A stretch of 64,000 nt of DNA from Halomonas denitrificans (GTDB lineage: Bacteria; Pseudomonadota; Gammaproteobacteria; Pseudomonadales; Halomonadaceae). The notes beneath the pieces were generated by a model. The model made no database searches. It was not told where the DNA came from and saw only the letters and a list, made by a program, of their open reading frames with translations. The stretch covers positions 434,001 through 498,000 of the forward strand of contig NZ_PYVX01000003.1 of the NCBI RefSeq assembly GCF_003056305.1. Direction: 5' to 3'. A program made the translations under genes and the position numbers. This document shows, piece by piece, positions 26,398 through 35,525 of this stretch. Numbering within the stretch: position 1 is the first letter of the stretch; each line of letters opens with the position of its first letter.

Positions 26398-27210
26398 ATG
26401 TCCCTTTCCACCGTGGCCACCCATGCCGACGAGTCGGCGCTGCCCTACTACCAGAGCGTCGGCAACGAGTGCGCCCTGTTCGACCAGGCCTTTCGGCAGC
26501 GCCTGCCCGTGCTGCTCAAGGGACCGACCGGCTGCGGCAAGACCCGTTTCGTCCACCACATGGCGGCCAAACTTGGCAAGCCGCTCTACACCGTCTCCTG
26601 CCACGACGACCTGACCGCCGCCGACCTGACCGGGCGCTACCTGCTGCAGGGCGGCGAGACCCGCTGGGTCGACGGCCCGCTGACCCGCGCGGTGCGCGAG
26701 GGCGGCATCTGCTACCTCGACGAGGTGGTGGAGGCGCGCAAGGACGTCACCGTGGTGCTGCACCCGCTCACCGACGACCGCCGCCTGCTGCCGCTGGAGC
26801 GCACCGGCGAGCTGCTCGAGGCGCCGGACGACTTCATGCTGGTGGTCTCCTACAACCCGGGCTATCAGCACATCCTCAAGTCGCTCAAGCCGAGCACTCG
26901 CCAGCGCTTCGTTGCGATGTCCTTCGACTTCCCGCCGCCGGCGGTGGAGCGCGACATCGTCGCCCGGGAGAGCGGCCTCGCCCCCGATCGCTGCGCGGCG
27001 CTGGTCAACCTGGCGGCGAGCCTGCGCGCCATGAAGGGCCAGGACCTGGAGGAGGGCGTCTCCACCCGGCTGCTGGTCTACTGCGCGACCCTGATCGGCG
27101 CCGGCATGCCGATACTCGAGGCCGCCCGCGCCACCCTGGTGGAGCCGCTCTCCGACGATGCGGATGTCCAGGAGGGGCTGATGGAAGCCATTCGGGCCAC
27201 ATTTGGCTAA
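26398..27210 (+). CDS. norQ: MoxR-type AAA+ ATPase NorQ
   Basis: Cytoplasmic AAA+ chaperone that works with NorD to insert the non-heme iron FeB into NorB. The 270-residue protein has Walker A GPTGCGKT at 42-49 and Walker B ICYLDEVVEARKD. The sensor region is VSYNPGYQHILKSLKPSTRQRF. The start has GGGAG upstream. It belongs to the NorQ/CbbQ group. Confidence 0.93.
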   Translation: MSLSTVATHADESALPYYQSVGNECALFDQAFRQRLPVLLKGPTGCGKTRFVHHMAAKLGKPLYTVSCHDDLTAADLTGRYLLQGGETRWVDGPLTRAVREGGICYLDEVVEARKDVTVVLHPLTDDRRLLPLERTGELLEAPDDFMLVVSYNPGYQHILKSLKPSTRQRFVAMSFDFPPPAVERDIVARESGLAPDRCAALVNLAASLRAMKGQDLEEGVSTRLLVYCATLIGAGMPILEAARATLVEPLSDDADVQEGLMEAIRATFG

Positions 27211-27252
27211 AGAAGACGCCGATGACGTGCCGATGGTGTGGCCGGTATGGCC

Positions 27253-27374
27253 GCCGGACCGAGGCGCCGGGGGCAGGTCGAAGAGGAGGTCATTTGCCAG
27301 GGATGGCAAATGTAGCGCCCAGGGAAGGGTTTACAGCGCCTCCTCGTCGGTCCGGCGCCCCGGGACCTGCCCCC
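27253..27374. repeat. Structured repeat-like element between norQ and norD
   Basis: The 231-bp gap holds several perfect inverted arms: GCCGGACC/GGTCCGGC (27253/27349), GGGGGCAGGT/ACCTGCCCCC (27269/27365), GAGGAGG/CCTCCTC (27283/27339) and a tight hairpin CATTTGCCA-GGGA-TGGCAAATG (27291-27312). The first two pairings cross each other, so they are alternatives or form a pseudoknot. The layout looks like a dispersed intergenic element (REP-like) rather than a simple terminator. No other copy is present in the window. Confidence 0.6.
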
Positions 27375-27441
27375 GGGAAAGCCCCGGCGGTTCATCAGCG
27401 CGACGTCACACCGACTCGACACGTACATCAGGAGGCTAGGG

Positions 27442-29388
27442 ATGCTGGATTTTCTGGAAGTCGAGGAGACCGTCGGTCGCTTCTGGCACCGATGGGCCTC
27501 GGGCGCGGCGAGCTACCCCGATCACCCCGAGGCGGCCGTGACCCTCGAGAGCCTGCGCCCCATGCTCGGCGTCTTCTTCCGCGCCGGCGGCGGCGAGGCG
27601 GGGGTCGAGGTGGCCGCCATCGCACGGCGCGCCTCGGCGCACCGGCTGAGCCTGCGCCAGCGCCTGGGCCTCGACGAGGAGGAGCTCGACCAGGCCCGCC
27701 GCGACGAGGAGCACCTGCTGCTGCCGCCGCGCCTGGCGCTGTTTCCCGAGGCCGCCCTCAACCGCGACCTCTACCTGTGGCTCACCGCCTTCCTGGCCGA
27801 GGCCCGGCCGCTGACGCCGCCCGCGGACCCGCTGCAGGCCGATCTCGCGCGCCTGCGCGAGGCACGCCGCACCGCCCGGGCGGCGCTGACGCGCTTCCCG
27901 GGGATGACCGAGCGCTACGTGCGCCTGAGCGGCGAGCTGCTGGCGATCCGCCCGCGGCGCAAGGGCCTGCCGCCCATGGAGGCCGCTCTGGAGGCCGCCC
28001 TGTGCGCGGAGCTGGGCGCGCCCGACCCCGAGGAGGCCTGGGCGCTGGCCATGCAGCGGGCCATCCGTGAGCCGCAGCGTTCCCTGGACGACTTCCGCGC
28101 GCCGCGCGGCTATCGCCCGCTGCTGCCGGTGCCGCTGTGGGGCCAGGCCATCACCCTGGGCACCCGCGACGAGGCCCGCGAGGCCACGCTGGACGACGAC
28201 GAGGCGCCGGCCAGCGCCGGCGCCTCCCCCGAGGACGACGGCGGCAAGCGCAAGGCCGACCGCCGCGAGCAGGACCAGGCCGACCGCGACGACCCGCTGA
28301 TGCTCAACAACATGGAGAAGATGCTCTCCTGGGCCGAGATGGTGAACCTCAACCGCCACGTCGACGACGAGGAAGAGGAGGAGGCCCGCCAGGCCGCCGA
28401 CCAGATCGACGAGATCGTGCTCTCCCCCAACCGCAAGCGGGCGGCCTCGACGCTCAAGCTCGATCTCGACCTGGCCCCCGACGAGGCCGGCGGCGGCCAG
28501 CTGACGGGGCGCCACACCTACCCCGAGTGGAACCATCGCAAGCAGGCTTACCTGCCCGACCACTGCGTGGTGCTCAGCGGCGAGCAGGAGGAGGAGGGCG
28601 AGGAGTGGGCGCCGGACGAGACCACCCGCCGGCGCATCCGCCGGGTGCGCCGCGAGTTCGAGGCCCTGCGCCCGCGGCGCGAGATGCTGCGCGGCCAGCT
28701 CGACGGCGGCGAGCTCGACATGGACGCGGTGATCCGCGCCCGCTGCGATCTGGCGGCCACCGGCGAGTCCAGCGACCGGCTCTACGTCGACAGCCGTACC
28801 CAGGCCCGGGATCTCGCGGTGTCGATCCTGGTCGACGTCTCACTCTCCACCGAGGCCTGGCTGGAGGATCGCCGGGTGCTGGACGTGGCAAAGGAGGCGC
28901 TGCTGGTGCTGGGCCACGGCCTGGCCGGCTGCGGCGACGACTACGCCATCCACAGCTTCACCTCCCAGCGGCGCCACAAGGTGTGGGTGAAGACCCTCAA
29001 GGACTTCGACGAGCCCATGGGCGAGCGGGTCTCGCGGCGCATCGCCGCGCTCAAGCCCGGCTCCTACACCCGCATGGGCCCGGCCATCCGCCATCTGGCC
29101 GGCCGGCTCGCCGAGCGGCCCAATCGCCATCGGCTGTTGCTGCTGCTCACCGACGGCAAGCCCAACGACAACGACTACTACGAGGGGCGCTACGGCATCG
29201 AGGATACCCGCAAGGCGGTGCTCGAGGCGCGCCGTCAGGAGGTGCGGGTGTTCGGCGTGACCATCGACCGCGAGGCGGGCCGCTACATCCCCCACCTGTT
29301 CGGTCGCGGCGGCTATGCCATCGTGCAGCGCCCCGAGCACCTCTCGCTGGCGCTGCCGGGTATCTATCGCCAGATAATCGCCACCTGA
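27442..29388 (+). CDS. norD: Nitric oxide reductase activation protein NorD (von Willebrand A domain)
   Basis: Partner of NorQ in NorB metallation. The 648-residue protein has an N-terminal helical half, an acidic and charged linker around residues 250-320, and a C-terminal vWA domain with the metal-binding DVSLS motif at about 460 and TDGKPND near 570. It interacts with NorQ through the vWA domain in known systems. It starts 17 bp after the repeat region with GGAGG upstream. Confidence 0.93.
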   Translation: MLDFLEVEETVGRFWHRWASGAASYPDHPEAAVTLESLRPMLGVFFRAGGGEAGVEVAAIARRASAHRLSLRQRLGLDEEELDQARRDEEHLLLPPRLALFPEAALNRDLYLWLTAFLAEARPLTPPADPLQADLARLREARRTARAALTRFPGMTERYVRLSGELLAIRPRRKGLPPMEAALEAALCAELGAPDPEEAWALAMQRAIREPQRSLDDFRAPRGYRPLLPVPLWGQAITLGTRDEAREATLDDDEAPASAGASPEDDGGKRKADRREQDQADRDDPLMLNNMEKMLSWAEMVNLNRHVDDEEEEEARQAADQIDEIVLSPNRKRAASTLKLDLDLAPDEAGGGQLTGRHTYPEWNHRKQAYLPDHCVVLSGEQEEEGEEWAPDETTRRRIRRVRREFEALRPRREMLRGQLDGGELDMDAVIRARCDLAATGESSDRLYVDSRTQARDLAVSILVDVSLSTEAWLEDRRVLDVAKEALLVLGHGLAGCGDDYAIHSFTSQRRHKVWVKTLKDFDEPMGERVSRRIAALKPGSYTRMGPAIRHLAGRLAERPNRHRLLLLLTDGKPNDNDYYEGRYGIEDTRKAVLEARRQEVRVFGVTIDREAGRYIPHLFGRGGYAIVQRPEHLSLALPGIYRQIIAT

Positions 29389-29438
29389 ACCTCACCATCG
29401 GGCCTCGCCAGGCGGGGCCCATCGCAAGGAGGAGTGCC

Positions 29439-29660
29439 ATGTCCCCCCGTTCCCGCGTCGTGCTGGCCGTGGCGGCCTGGTGCCTGGCCGCCGTGGCGAT
29501 GGTGCTGCCGCTCGCCTGGCTGATCAACACCCGTGACTGGGGCGTGCTGCTGATGCTGATCGTGCCCCTCGCGGTCTATGGGCTGCTGCGCCTGGGCCGC
29601 GCCCTGGAGGGCTGGGCACGGGCGACGCCTCCACCGAGTCCTCAGGGCTCTCGAGAGTGA
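29439..29660 (+). CDS. Small two-span membrane protein downstream of norD
   Basis: A 73-residue protein with two hydrophobic segments (about residues 6-28 and 34-52) joined by INTRDWG. The C-terminus is soluble and proline-rich. It has a very strong ribosome site, AAGGAGGAG, and follows norD after 50 bp, so it is almost certainly expressed with norCBQD. No family is recognised. It could help assemble or anchor the nitric oxide reductase; that is inference from position only. Confidence 0.7.
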   Translation: MSPRSRVVLAVAAWCLAAVAMVLPLAWLINTRDWGVLLMLIVPLAVYGLLRLGRALEGWARATPPPSPQGSRE

Positions 29661-29673
29661 CGCATCCAGGACG

Positions 29674-30849
29674 CTACAAGGGGTCGTCCCTGGCGTAGAG
29701 TCGCTTCCCTGCCACGAAGGTCTGTCGTGGCTGGAGGTCGCGATCGAGCAGGGTCACGTCGGCATCAAAGCCCACGGCCAGACGGCCCTTGCGTTCATGC
29801 AGCCCCAGCACCCGGGCCACATGGCCCGAGATCAGGCCCAGGGCCTGGTCGAGGGGCAGCACCTCCTCGCGCACCAGGCGCTGCCAGTCCGCGATCAGGG
29901 TGGTGTTGCCTGCCACCCGCATGCCGATATAGGCGCCCCGTGCGTCGAACTCGGGCAGACTGCCATTGCAGTCGGAGCTCAGGGTGATGCGTTCAGCCGG
30001 GACGCCGCGCTTGAGCAACCGTGAGACCGCACCGAAACCGCTCAGCTCGTCCTCGTCGGCGTCGTCGAAGGCGGTCACATCCACATTGGCGTCGAAGGCC
30101 AGCGCATAGTCGGCGGCCTCCTCAAGCAGGTCGCGATGGCGGTTCACATGCGTCGGGATCACCTGCTCGGCGGGGATCTCGGTCTCGCTGAGCAGCCGGC
30201 GCAACGGCTCCAGACCGCGCTTGCCATCGCCGACGTGGAAATGGCAGATGCCCAGCTTGCCGGCCAGCATGGCACCGACCCGCACCTCGCTGACCAGTCG
30301 CGCGATCTCGTCCTGGTGCGGCTGGCTCGAACGATGGTCCGATATGGCGATCTCGCCCAGGCCGATGACCTCGGGGATCCAGGCCAGGTCGCGCTGTACG
30401 TCGCCGGTGAGGGTCGGGGGCGGCACGCGATAGGACCCCGTGTACATGTAGGCGCAGATACCCTCGGCCCTGAGCCCCCTCACCTTGGCCAGCAGGTTTG
30501 CGGGGGAACGGCTGATGCCGTCGGTACCCAGCACGCCCACCACGGTGCCGATGCCCATGGACGCGATCTCGTGGGCGGTGATCTCCGGGCAGCGGGTGCC
30601 GCAGCCCCCCTCGCCACCACCGCCGGTCACGTGGACGTGCTGGTCGATGAAGGCGGGGACGGCGGTCAGGTCACGCGCCTCCACGACCCGCACCGGCCAG
30701 CCCGCCGGGACCTCGATATCCTGCCCCAGTGCCGCGATCCGGCCGTCGGCGATCAGGATCTCGGTGGCCTCGACGGGGGCCGGCGCGAAGATGCGTCCGA
30801 CGCGCAGCAGGGTCAGCAGGGGGGCATCCCGATCATCGAGGGGCATCAT
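29674..30849 (-). CDS. iadA: Beta-aspartyl (isoaspartyl) dipeptidase
   Basis: Zinc amidohydrolase that splits beta-aspartyl dipeptides. The 391-residue protein has the metal motif DQHVHVTGGGGEGG, the IPTHVNRH histidine region and SSDCNGSLPEFD with the catalytic aspartate. In this operon its natural substrate is likely beta-Asp-Arg released from cyanophycin by CphB, giving free aspartate and arginine. It overlaps cphA by 4 bp (ATGA), so translation is coupled. It is convergent with the small norD-linked gene, 13 bp apart. Confidence 0.92.
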   Translation of the reverse strand: MMPLDDRDAPLLTLLRVGRIFAPAPVEATEILIADGRIAALGQDIEVPAGWPVRVVEARDLTAVPAFIDQHVHVTGGGGEGGCGTRCPEITAHEIASMGIGTVVGVLGTDGISRSPANLLAKVRGLRAEGICAYMYTGSYRVPPPTLTGDVQRDLAWIPEVIGLGEIAISDHRSSQPHQDEIARLVSEVRVGAMLAGKLGICHFHVGDGKRGLEPLRRLLSETEIPAEQVIPTHVNRHRDLLEEAADYALAFDANVDVTAFDDADEDELSGFGAVSRLLKRGVPAERITLSSDCNGSLPEFDARGAYIGMRVAGNTTLIADWQRLVREEVLPLDQALGLISGHVARVLGLHERKGRLAVGFDADVTLLDRDLQPRQTFVAGKRLYARDDPL

Positions 30850-33482
30850 GGCGTCTCGCCGGTGTGGTCGGTCGAGGCCGGGGGCGAGAAGCGGCGGCCC
30901 TTCAGGCGCTCGATGGCGCCCTCGACATCATCGATCAGCAGCACCAGCAGGTCGCCTTCGCCTCCCTCATCGAAGGCCCTGTCGACGGCCTGGGTTTCAT
31001 CCATGATGACCTCCACCCGGCAGGCTCCCGGCACTGATTCGGCGCCGTCGCGCAGCAGACGAGCGGCGTCACCGGGAGCGCGCCCGCGGGCGTCGGTCTC
31101 GTAGATGAAGACGACGTCGTGCATCCGGGCGAGCAGGGTGCCCAGCGTGAAGAGGTCCTCGTCGCGGCGATTCCCCGGAGCGCTGGCCACGCTGATGCGT
31201 CGCCGGGCCGGAATGCAGCCGACCAGTTCGCTCAAGGCCTCGAGCGCCGGTACGTTGTGCCCGTAGTCGATCAGCACCTTCATGCCGTTGGCGTCGATGA
31301 GGTTGGTGCGTCCGGGATTCTGTCCGGGGGTGGGGTGGAAGGTCTGCAGGCCCATCTGGATATCGGCGATGGAGAGCCCCAGGGCATAGGCGGCCGCGCT
31401 GGCGGCCAGGGCATTGGCGACATTGAAGCGGGCGTGACCCTCGAAGGAGATCGGCACGTCCACGACCGGTATCACCTCGGCTTCGACATGGCCCTGGCGC
31501 ATCACGATGCGTTCGTTGTGGACGGTAAAGGCGACACCCTGGTCGCGGACATGTCGACGGACGGGACGTGAGTCGGGGTCCAGCGTGAAGAAGATGATAT
31601 CGCCCCGGGCCCACTCCTGGCCCGCCAGCACCCGCGGGTCGTCGGCATTGAGCACGGCCGTCCCGCCCTGGCGCACGGCATCGATGACCACTGTCTTGCA
31701 GCGCGCCAGCTCGTCGAGGGTGTGGATATCATGCTCACCCAGGTGATCGCTTGCGATGTTGAGCAATACGCCCACGTCGCACTCGTCGAACCCCAGGCCG
31801 CGGCGCATGATGCCGCCGCGGGCGACCTCGAGCACGGCGCACTCGACCGTGGGTTCGCGCAGCACGATCGCGGCCGCCTGGGGGCCGCTGTAGTCACCGC
31901 GCAGGATCACATGGTTGTCGACCTCGATGGCGCCGGTGCAGGCCATGCCGACATTGCGTCCCGACTGGCGCAGCAGGTGAGAGAGCAGTCGCACGGTGGT
32001 GGTCTTGCCGTTGGTGCCGGTGACCGCCGCAACGGGGATGCGCCCCGTGGCCTCGGTATCGGGGAACAGCATGTCGATCACCGGGCGACCGACATCGCGG
32101 CCCTCCCCGTGGGTGGGCGACAGGTGCATGCGAAAGCCCGGCCCGGCGTTGACCTCGACCACGGCAGCGGACTGCTCCTCCAGGGGGCGGGTGAGGGTCT
32201 CGGCCAGCAGGTCGATGCCGATAATGTCCAGTCCCACCAGCCGTGCGATGCGCTCCGCCATGTAACGCACTTCCGGATGGACATCGTCGGTCACGTCCGT
32301 GGCCGTCCCCCCGGTGCTGAGGTTCGCCGTGGGCTTCAGGTAGACGATCTCGTCGGCCGGGATGACGCTCTGCAGGGTCAGATTCTGCTGGCCGATCAGC
32401 CGCAGCGACTGTTCGTCCAGCTGGATCTGGGTCAGCAGGTTCTCGTGACCGATGCCGCGACGCGGGTCCCGGTTCTCCTCGTCGACCAGGGCCTGCAGGG
32501 TGGCGACGCCATCGCCGACCACATGTGCCGGGCGGCGCCGGGCCGCGGCCACGAGCTTGTTGTCGATGACCAGCAGGCGATGGTCCTCGCCCCGGATGTA
32601 CTGCTCGACGATCACCGAGGGGTTGCGATGGGCGGCGATGTCGAAGGCATCACGCAGCGACGTGTCGTCCTCGATGTTGGTGCTCACGCCGCGGCCATGG
32701 TTGCCGATGACCGGCTTCACTGCGACGGGATAGCCGATGTCACGGACGGCGTCGAGCGCCTCATCGAAGGAGCCGCACACCCGCCCCTGGGGGACCGGAA
32801 TGCCGGCATCGCCGAGCACCTGCTTGGTCCACTCCTTGTCGTCGGCGATGCCGTAGCCGATCAGGTCCGTGTGGCCGGTCACCGTCGCCTGGATGCGCTG
32901 CTGTCGATGGCCATGGCCGAACTGGATGTAGCTGTTCTCCTCGCTCAGGCGGGCATGGGGAATGCCACGCTGGCTGGCGGCGTCGACGATGGCGGCCGTG
33001 GAGGGCCCCAACATGTGGGCATCGCGCACCTGCTTGAGACGGTCGATGATCGCCGGCATGTCGATCACCTCGCCGGCGAAAAGCCGCTCGACGAGGTCGA
33101 CGGCCTCGATCCCCGCGGCCAGGCCGCAGGCCTCGTCCCGGTAGCGGTAGACGACGTTGTAGATGCCGGTGTCATAACTGTCGATGGTCTTGCCGTAGCC
33201 CACCGAAAAGCCGATCAGGTTCTGCAACTCGATGGCGACATGCTCGACGACATGACCGGCCCAAGTGCCGCGCTCTAGTCGCTCCAGGAAGCCGCCGGGC
33301 CTGCCCACCGAGCAGCGGTGTTCCTGCAGGGTCGGCAGCAGGGCGGTCATCCGCTCGACGATGCCGGGGACGAGATCGCTTGGCTTCTGCTCGAGGTCGC
33401 CGATGTCCAGGCGCAAGAAGATGGCCGGGTAGCGGCTGTAGTAGTTCGGGCCACGCAGGGCACGGTGCTCGAGAATGTTCAT
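30846..33482 (-). CDS. cphA: Cyanophycin synthetase
   Basis: Makes the storage polymer multi-L-arginyl-poly-L-aspartate from Asp, Arg and ATP. The 878-residue protein has the usual order: N-terminal domain (1-160), ATP-grasp (about 215-450, with KPVIGNHGRGVS and VVEVNAGPGFRMH), and a Mur-ligase-like C-terminal half with P-loop GTNGKTT near 489-495 and RGGIMRRGLGF. All three parts are intact, so it should be active. It overlaps cphB upstream and iadA downstream by 4 bp each. Confidence 0.95.
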   Translation of the reverse strand: MNILEHRALRGPNYYSRYPAIFLRLDIGDLEQKPSDLVPGIVERMTALLPTLQEHRCSVGRPGGFLERLERGTWAGHVVEHVAIELQNLIGFSVGYGKTIDSYDTGIYNVVYRYRDEACGLAAGIEAVDLVERLFAGEVIDMPAIIDRLKQVRDAHMLGPSTAAIVDAASQRGIPHARLSEENSYIQFGHGHRQQRIQATVTGHTDLIGYGIADDKEWTKQVLGDAGIPVPQGRVCGSFDEALDAVRDIGYPVAVKPVIGNHGRGVSTNIEDDTSLRDAFDIAAHRNPSVIVEQYIRGEDHRLLVIDNKLVAAARRRPAHVVGDGVATLQALVDEENRDPRRGIGHENLLTQIQLDEQSLRLIGQQNLTLQSVIPADEIVYLKPTANLSTGGTATDVTDDVHPEVRYMAERIARLVGLDIIGIDLLAETLTRPLEEQSAAVVEVNAGPGFRMHLSPTHGEGRDVGRPVIDMLFPDTEATGRIPVAAVTGTNGKTTTVRLLSHLLRQSGRNVGMACTGAIEVDNHVILRGDYSGPQAAAIVLREPTVECAVLEVARGGIMRRGLGFDECDVGVLLNIASDHLGEHDIHTLDELARCKTVVIDAVRQGGTAVLNADDPRVLAGQEWARGDIIFFTLDPDSRPVRRHVRDQGVAFTVHNERIVMRQGHVEAEVIPVVDVPISFEGHARFNVANALAASAAAYALGLSIADIQMGLQTFHPTPGQNPGRTNLIDANGMKVLIDYGHNVPALEALSELVGCIPARRRISVASAPGNRRDEDLFTLGTLLARMHDVVFIYETDARGRAPGDAARLLRDGAESVPGACRVEVIMDETQAVDRAFDEGGEGDLLVLLIDDVEGAIERLKGRRFSPPASTDHTGETP

Positions 33483-34327
33483 CGTCCCTCCGCGAGAATG
33501 GCGCCGAGTTCGTGGGGGACGAGATAGCGCCGCGCCTCGACGTCGAACCCATGGCCGCTGACCATCGCATGGAGGATCATGTTCTCGATGGCCACCGGTT
33601 CGCCCATGGAGAGGTCGGCGATATTCGAGCTCGCCAGGTCCCGGCTGTCGATGAGGATGACATGCCCCGAGCCGATGGCCTCGAGGATGCCGTGGGGGTG
33701 GATGATCACCCCGGCATCCTCGCCAAGGCCTACCCCCAGGTGCTCGGGATTGCTCGCCCCGACCTCCATCAGCCGCGTGAAACGCCCGCGCTCGAGGAAG
33801 TGGCTGTCGATGATCAGGCCGTCGACGAAGCCGAGGCCGAAGGTCATGTTGACCCCGCCCTTGCGCAGGGCGTCGGTGGCAGCACCGTTATAGATCATGG
33901 TGCCCGGCATGGCCGCAGCACCGGCACTGGTCCCGGCCACCACTGCGCCTCTGTCGAGACGTTTGCGGATGGCATTCAGCACTGGGGAGCCACCCAGGAT
34001 ATTGGTCAGGCGAAGCTGGTCTCCGCCGGTGAAGAAGATGACGCCGCTCTGCTCGATCAGGCGAACGGTTTCATTCTCGGTCGCCTGACGGCGGTCGCGG
34101 ATACCCAACAAATGGATGTGGCTGGCCCCCAGGCGTTCAAAGGCCGCTTCGTAGTCGGGCAGGATCTGGTCGGGGATGCTGCTCGCGGTGGCGATGACCG
34201 CAACCTCGAGGTTACCCTCGGGGGCCAGGGCAAAGACCCGTTTGAGGATCTCCAGGTCGGATTTCCTGTCCTCGGCACCGCCGATGGCCACGAGAGGGCC
34301 GGATGCCGAGGAGGGTGGCGAGGTCAT
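33479..34327 (-). CDS. cphB: Cyanophycinase
   Basis: Serine peptidase of the S51 family that cuts cyanophycin to beta-Asp-Arg. The 282-residue protein has the nucleophile Ser134 in GTSAGA, FFTGGDQ near residue 100 and GLGFVDGLIIDSHF. There is no obvious signal peptide, so it acts inside the cell on stored polymer. It is the first gene of cphB-cphA-iadA. The AGGA before the ATG is only 2-3 bases away, an unusually short spacing. No Dnr, NarL or NsrR site was seen in the 234-bp region upstream. Confidence 0.93.
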   Translation of the reverse strand: MTSPPSSASGPLVAIGGAEDRKSDLEILKRVFALAPEGNLEVAVIATASSIPDQILPDYEAAFERLGASHIHLLGIRDRRQATENETVRLIEQSGVIFFTGGDQLRLTNILGGSPVLNAIRKRLDRGAVVAGTSAGAAAMPGTMIYNGAATDALRKGGVNMTFGLGFVDGLIIDSHFLERGRFTRLMEVGASNPEHLGVGLGEDAGVIIHPHGILEAIGSGHVILIDSRDLASSNIADLSMGEPVAIENMILHAMVSGHGFDVEARRYLVPHELGAILAEGR

Positions 34328-34561
34328 AATCCTTTCGTCGCCCAGCGACGCTTTTGAGCCAACGCAGCAGCCACGTTCGCATGAGTCACTTGCCGAATGG
34401 CAGGATGCTTGCCGCCTGCACTTTCACTTATAACAGGCATCCCGGCGCGGGGCACGTTCTCGCTGGCTCGGGAGTAACGGCAAGCGGCGACGGGATACCG
34501 CGTCCTGCGGAGGCTCTAGCGTACGAACCGCGGCAGGGAAGCTTGCTGGCCGGAGTCGGCG
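34328..34561. other. Gap between cphB and norF
   Basis: 234 bp with no gene or clear dyad seen. CTTATAAC near 34427 resembles a -10 element, but it is not placed with a convincing -35. It should contain the cphB promoter. Confidence 0.4.
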
Positions 34562-34861
34562 TCAGCCGGCCAGCCGTGCCATCAGGTAGCCCCCGCCGAT
34601 CAGCGCCAGCGTCAGCACCACCAGCCCCACGAAGGTGCCCCGCCAGGCCGGCGTGGCCGCGCGCAGGTTGAGATAGACCATCAACAGCCGCTGCGCCTTG
34701 AAGCCGGTGGCGGCGATCACCAGCCCCGCCGACCACAGCGGCAGCGCCTGGGCGTCGTCGGGGGCCAGCCGCGCCGAGAGCATCGAGAGCAGCGTCAGGG
34801 CCATCAGCGTGGCCCAGGTGATGAGCAGGCGGCGGGTGCCGGGAAGCGGGGTCATGGTCAC
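34562..34861 (-). CDS. norF: NorF-like small membrane protein (cytochrome oxidase subunit IV type)
   Basis: A 99-residue protein with three hydrophobic segments and the family stretch GFKAQRLLMVYLNLR, as in subunit IV-like NorF proteins. NorF supports full activity of nitric oxide reductase, mechanism unknown. It follows norE after 82 bp. The gap contains imperfect direct repeats. Confidence 0.75.
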   Translation of the reverse strand: MTMTPLPGTRRLLITWATLMALTLLSMLSARLAPDDAQALPLWSAGLVIAATGFKAQRLLMVYLNLRAATPAWRGTFVGLVVLTLALIGGGYLMARLAG

Positions 34862-34872
34862 CTCGAGAGGGG

Positions 34873-34910
34873 GCCTTCAGCTTGAGGGTTGGAAAGCCTT
34901 CAACGTGAGG
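34873..34910. repeat. Short direct repeats between norE and norF
   Basis: GCCTTCAGCTTGAGG at 34873-34887 and GCCTTCAACGTGAGG at 34896-34910, 12 of 15 identical. GCCTTCAGCG also recurs at the norE stop codon, which suggests small duplications. Confidence 0.4.
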
Positions 34911-34943
34911 AGGCGCCCTCATCGCAAGAGCAAGAGGGAGCCT

Positions 34944-35525
34944 TCAGCGCAATAGGTAGAGCAGCGGATAGAGCAGGATCCAGATCAGGTCGACCATGTG
35001 CCAGAAGGCCGCGGCGGTCTCCACGTTCTCGCGGGAGGTGCGCCAGGTCACCAGGGCCAGCAGCGCCAGGCCGAACAGCACGTGGGCGAAGTGGAAGGCG
35101 GTGAGCCCGTAGTAGAAGCCGAAGAAGGCGTTGGTCTCCGGGGTGATCCCGGCGGCGAACTTGTCGGCATACTCGATCCCCTTGATCACACCGAACAGCA
35201 CGCCCAGCGCCATGGCCCCGCCCAGCCACTGGCGTGCCCGGCGGAGCCGCGCGGCGCTCACCGCCTCCACGGCCAGGGCCACGCAGAGCCCGCTGGTCAG
35301 CAGCACCAGGGTGTTGAGCCCGCCGACCAGCGGATCGAGCTGGCGCTGAGAGGCATCGAACAGTGCCGTCGCGCCGACCCGCTCGGCGGCATAGAGCGCG
35401 AAGAAGGCGCTGAACACCAGCATCTCGCTGAGGATCAGCACCCACATCAGCGGGTTGCCGGGCAGCGCCGAGAGCGGTCCCCAGCCGGGGTTGGGCAGCT
35501 CGCGGGGCAGGGCGCGCTCGCTCAT
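34944..35525 (-). CDS. norE: NorE, cytochrome c oxidase subunit III-like protein
   Basis: A 193-residue membrane protein of the heme-copper oxidase subunit III family with five hydrophobic segments. Typical stretches are NPLMWVLILSEMLVFSAFF, FYYGLTAFHFAHVLFGLALL and AAAFWHMVDLIWILLYPLLY. NorE aids NO reductase activity in denitrifiers. Its start overlaps the stop of the upstream membrane gene (ATGA). It sits 8 kb away from norCBQD, separated by the cyanophycin operon, yet shares the same Dnr plus NsrR promoter layout. Confidence 0.9.
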   Translation of the reverse strand: MSERALPRELPNPGWGPLSALPGNPLMWVLILSEMLVFSAFFALYAAERVGATALFDASQRQLDPLVGGLNTLVLLTSGLCVALAVEAVSAARLRRARQWLGGAMALGVLFGVIKGIEYADKFAAGITPETNAFFGFYYGLTAFHFAHVLFGLALLALVTWRTSRENVETAAAFWHMVDLIWILLYPLLYLLR

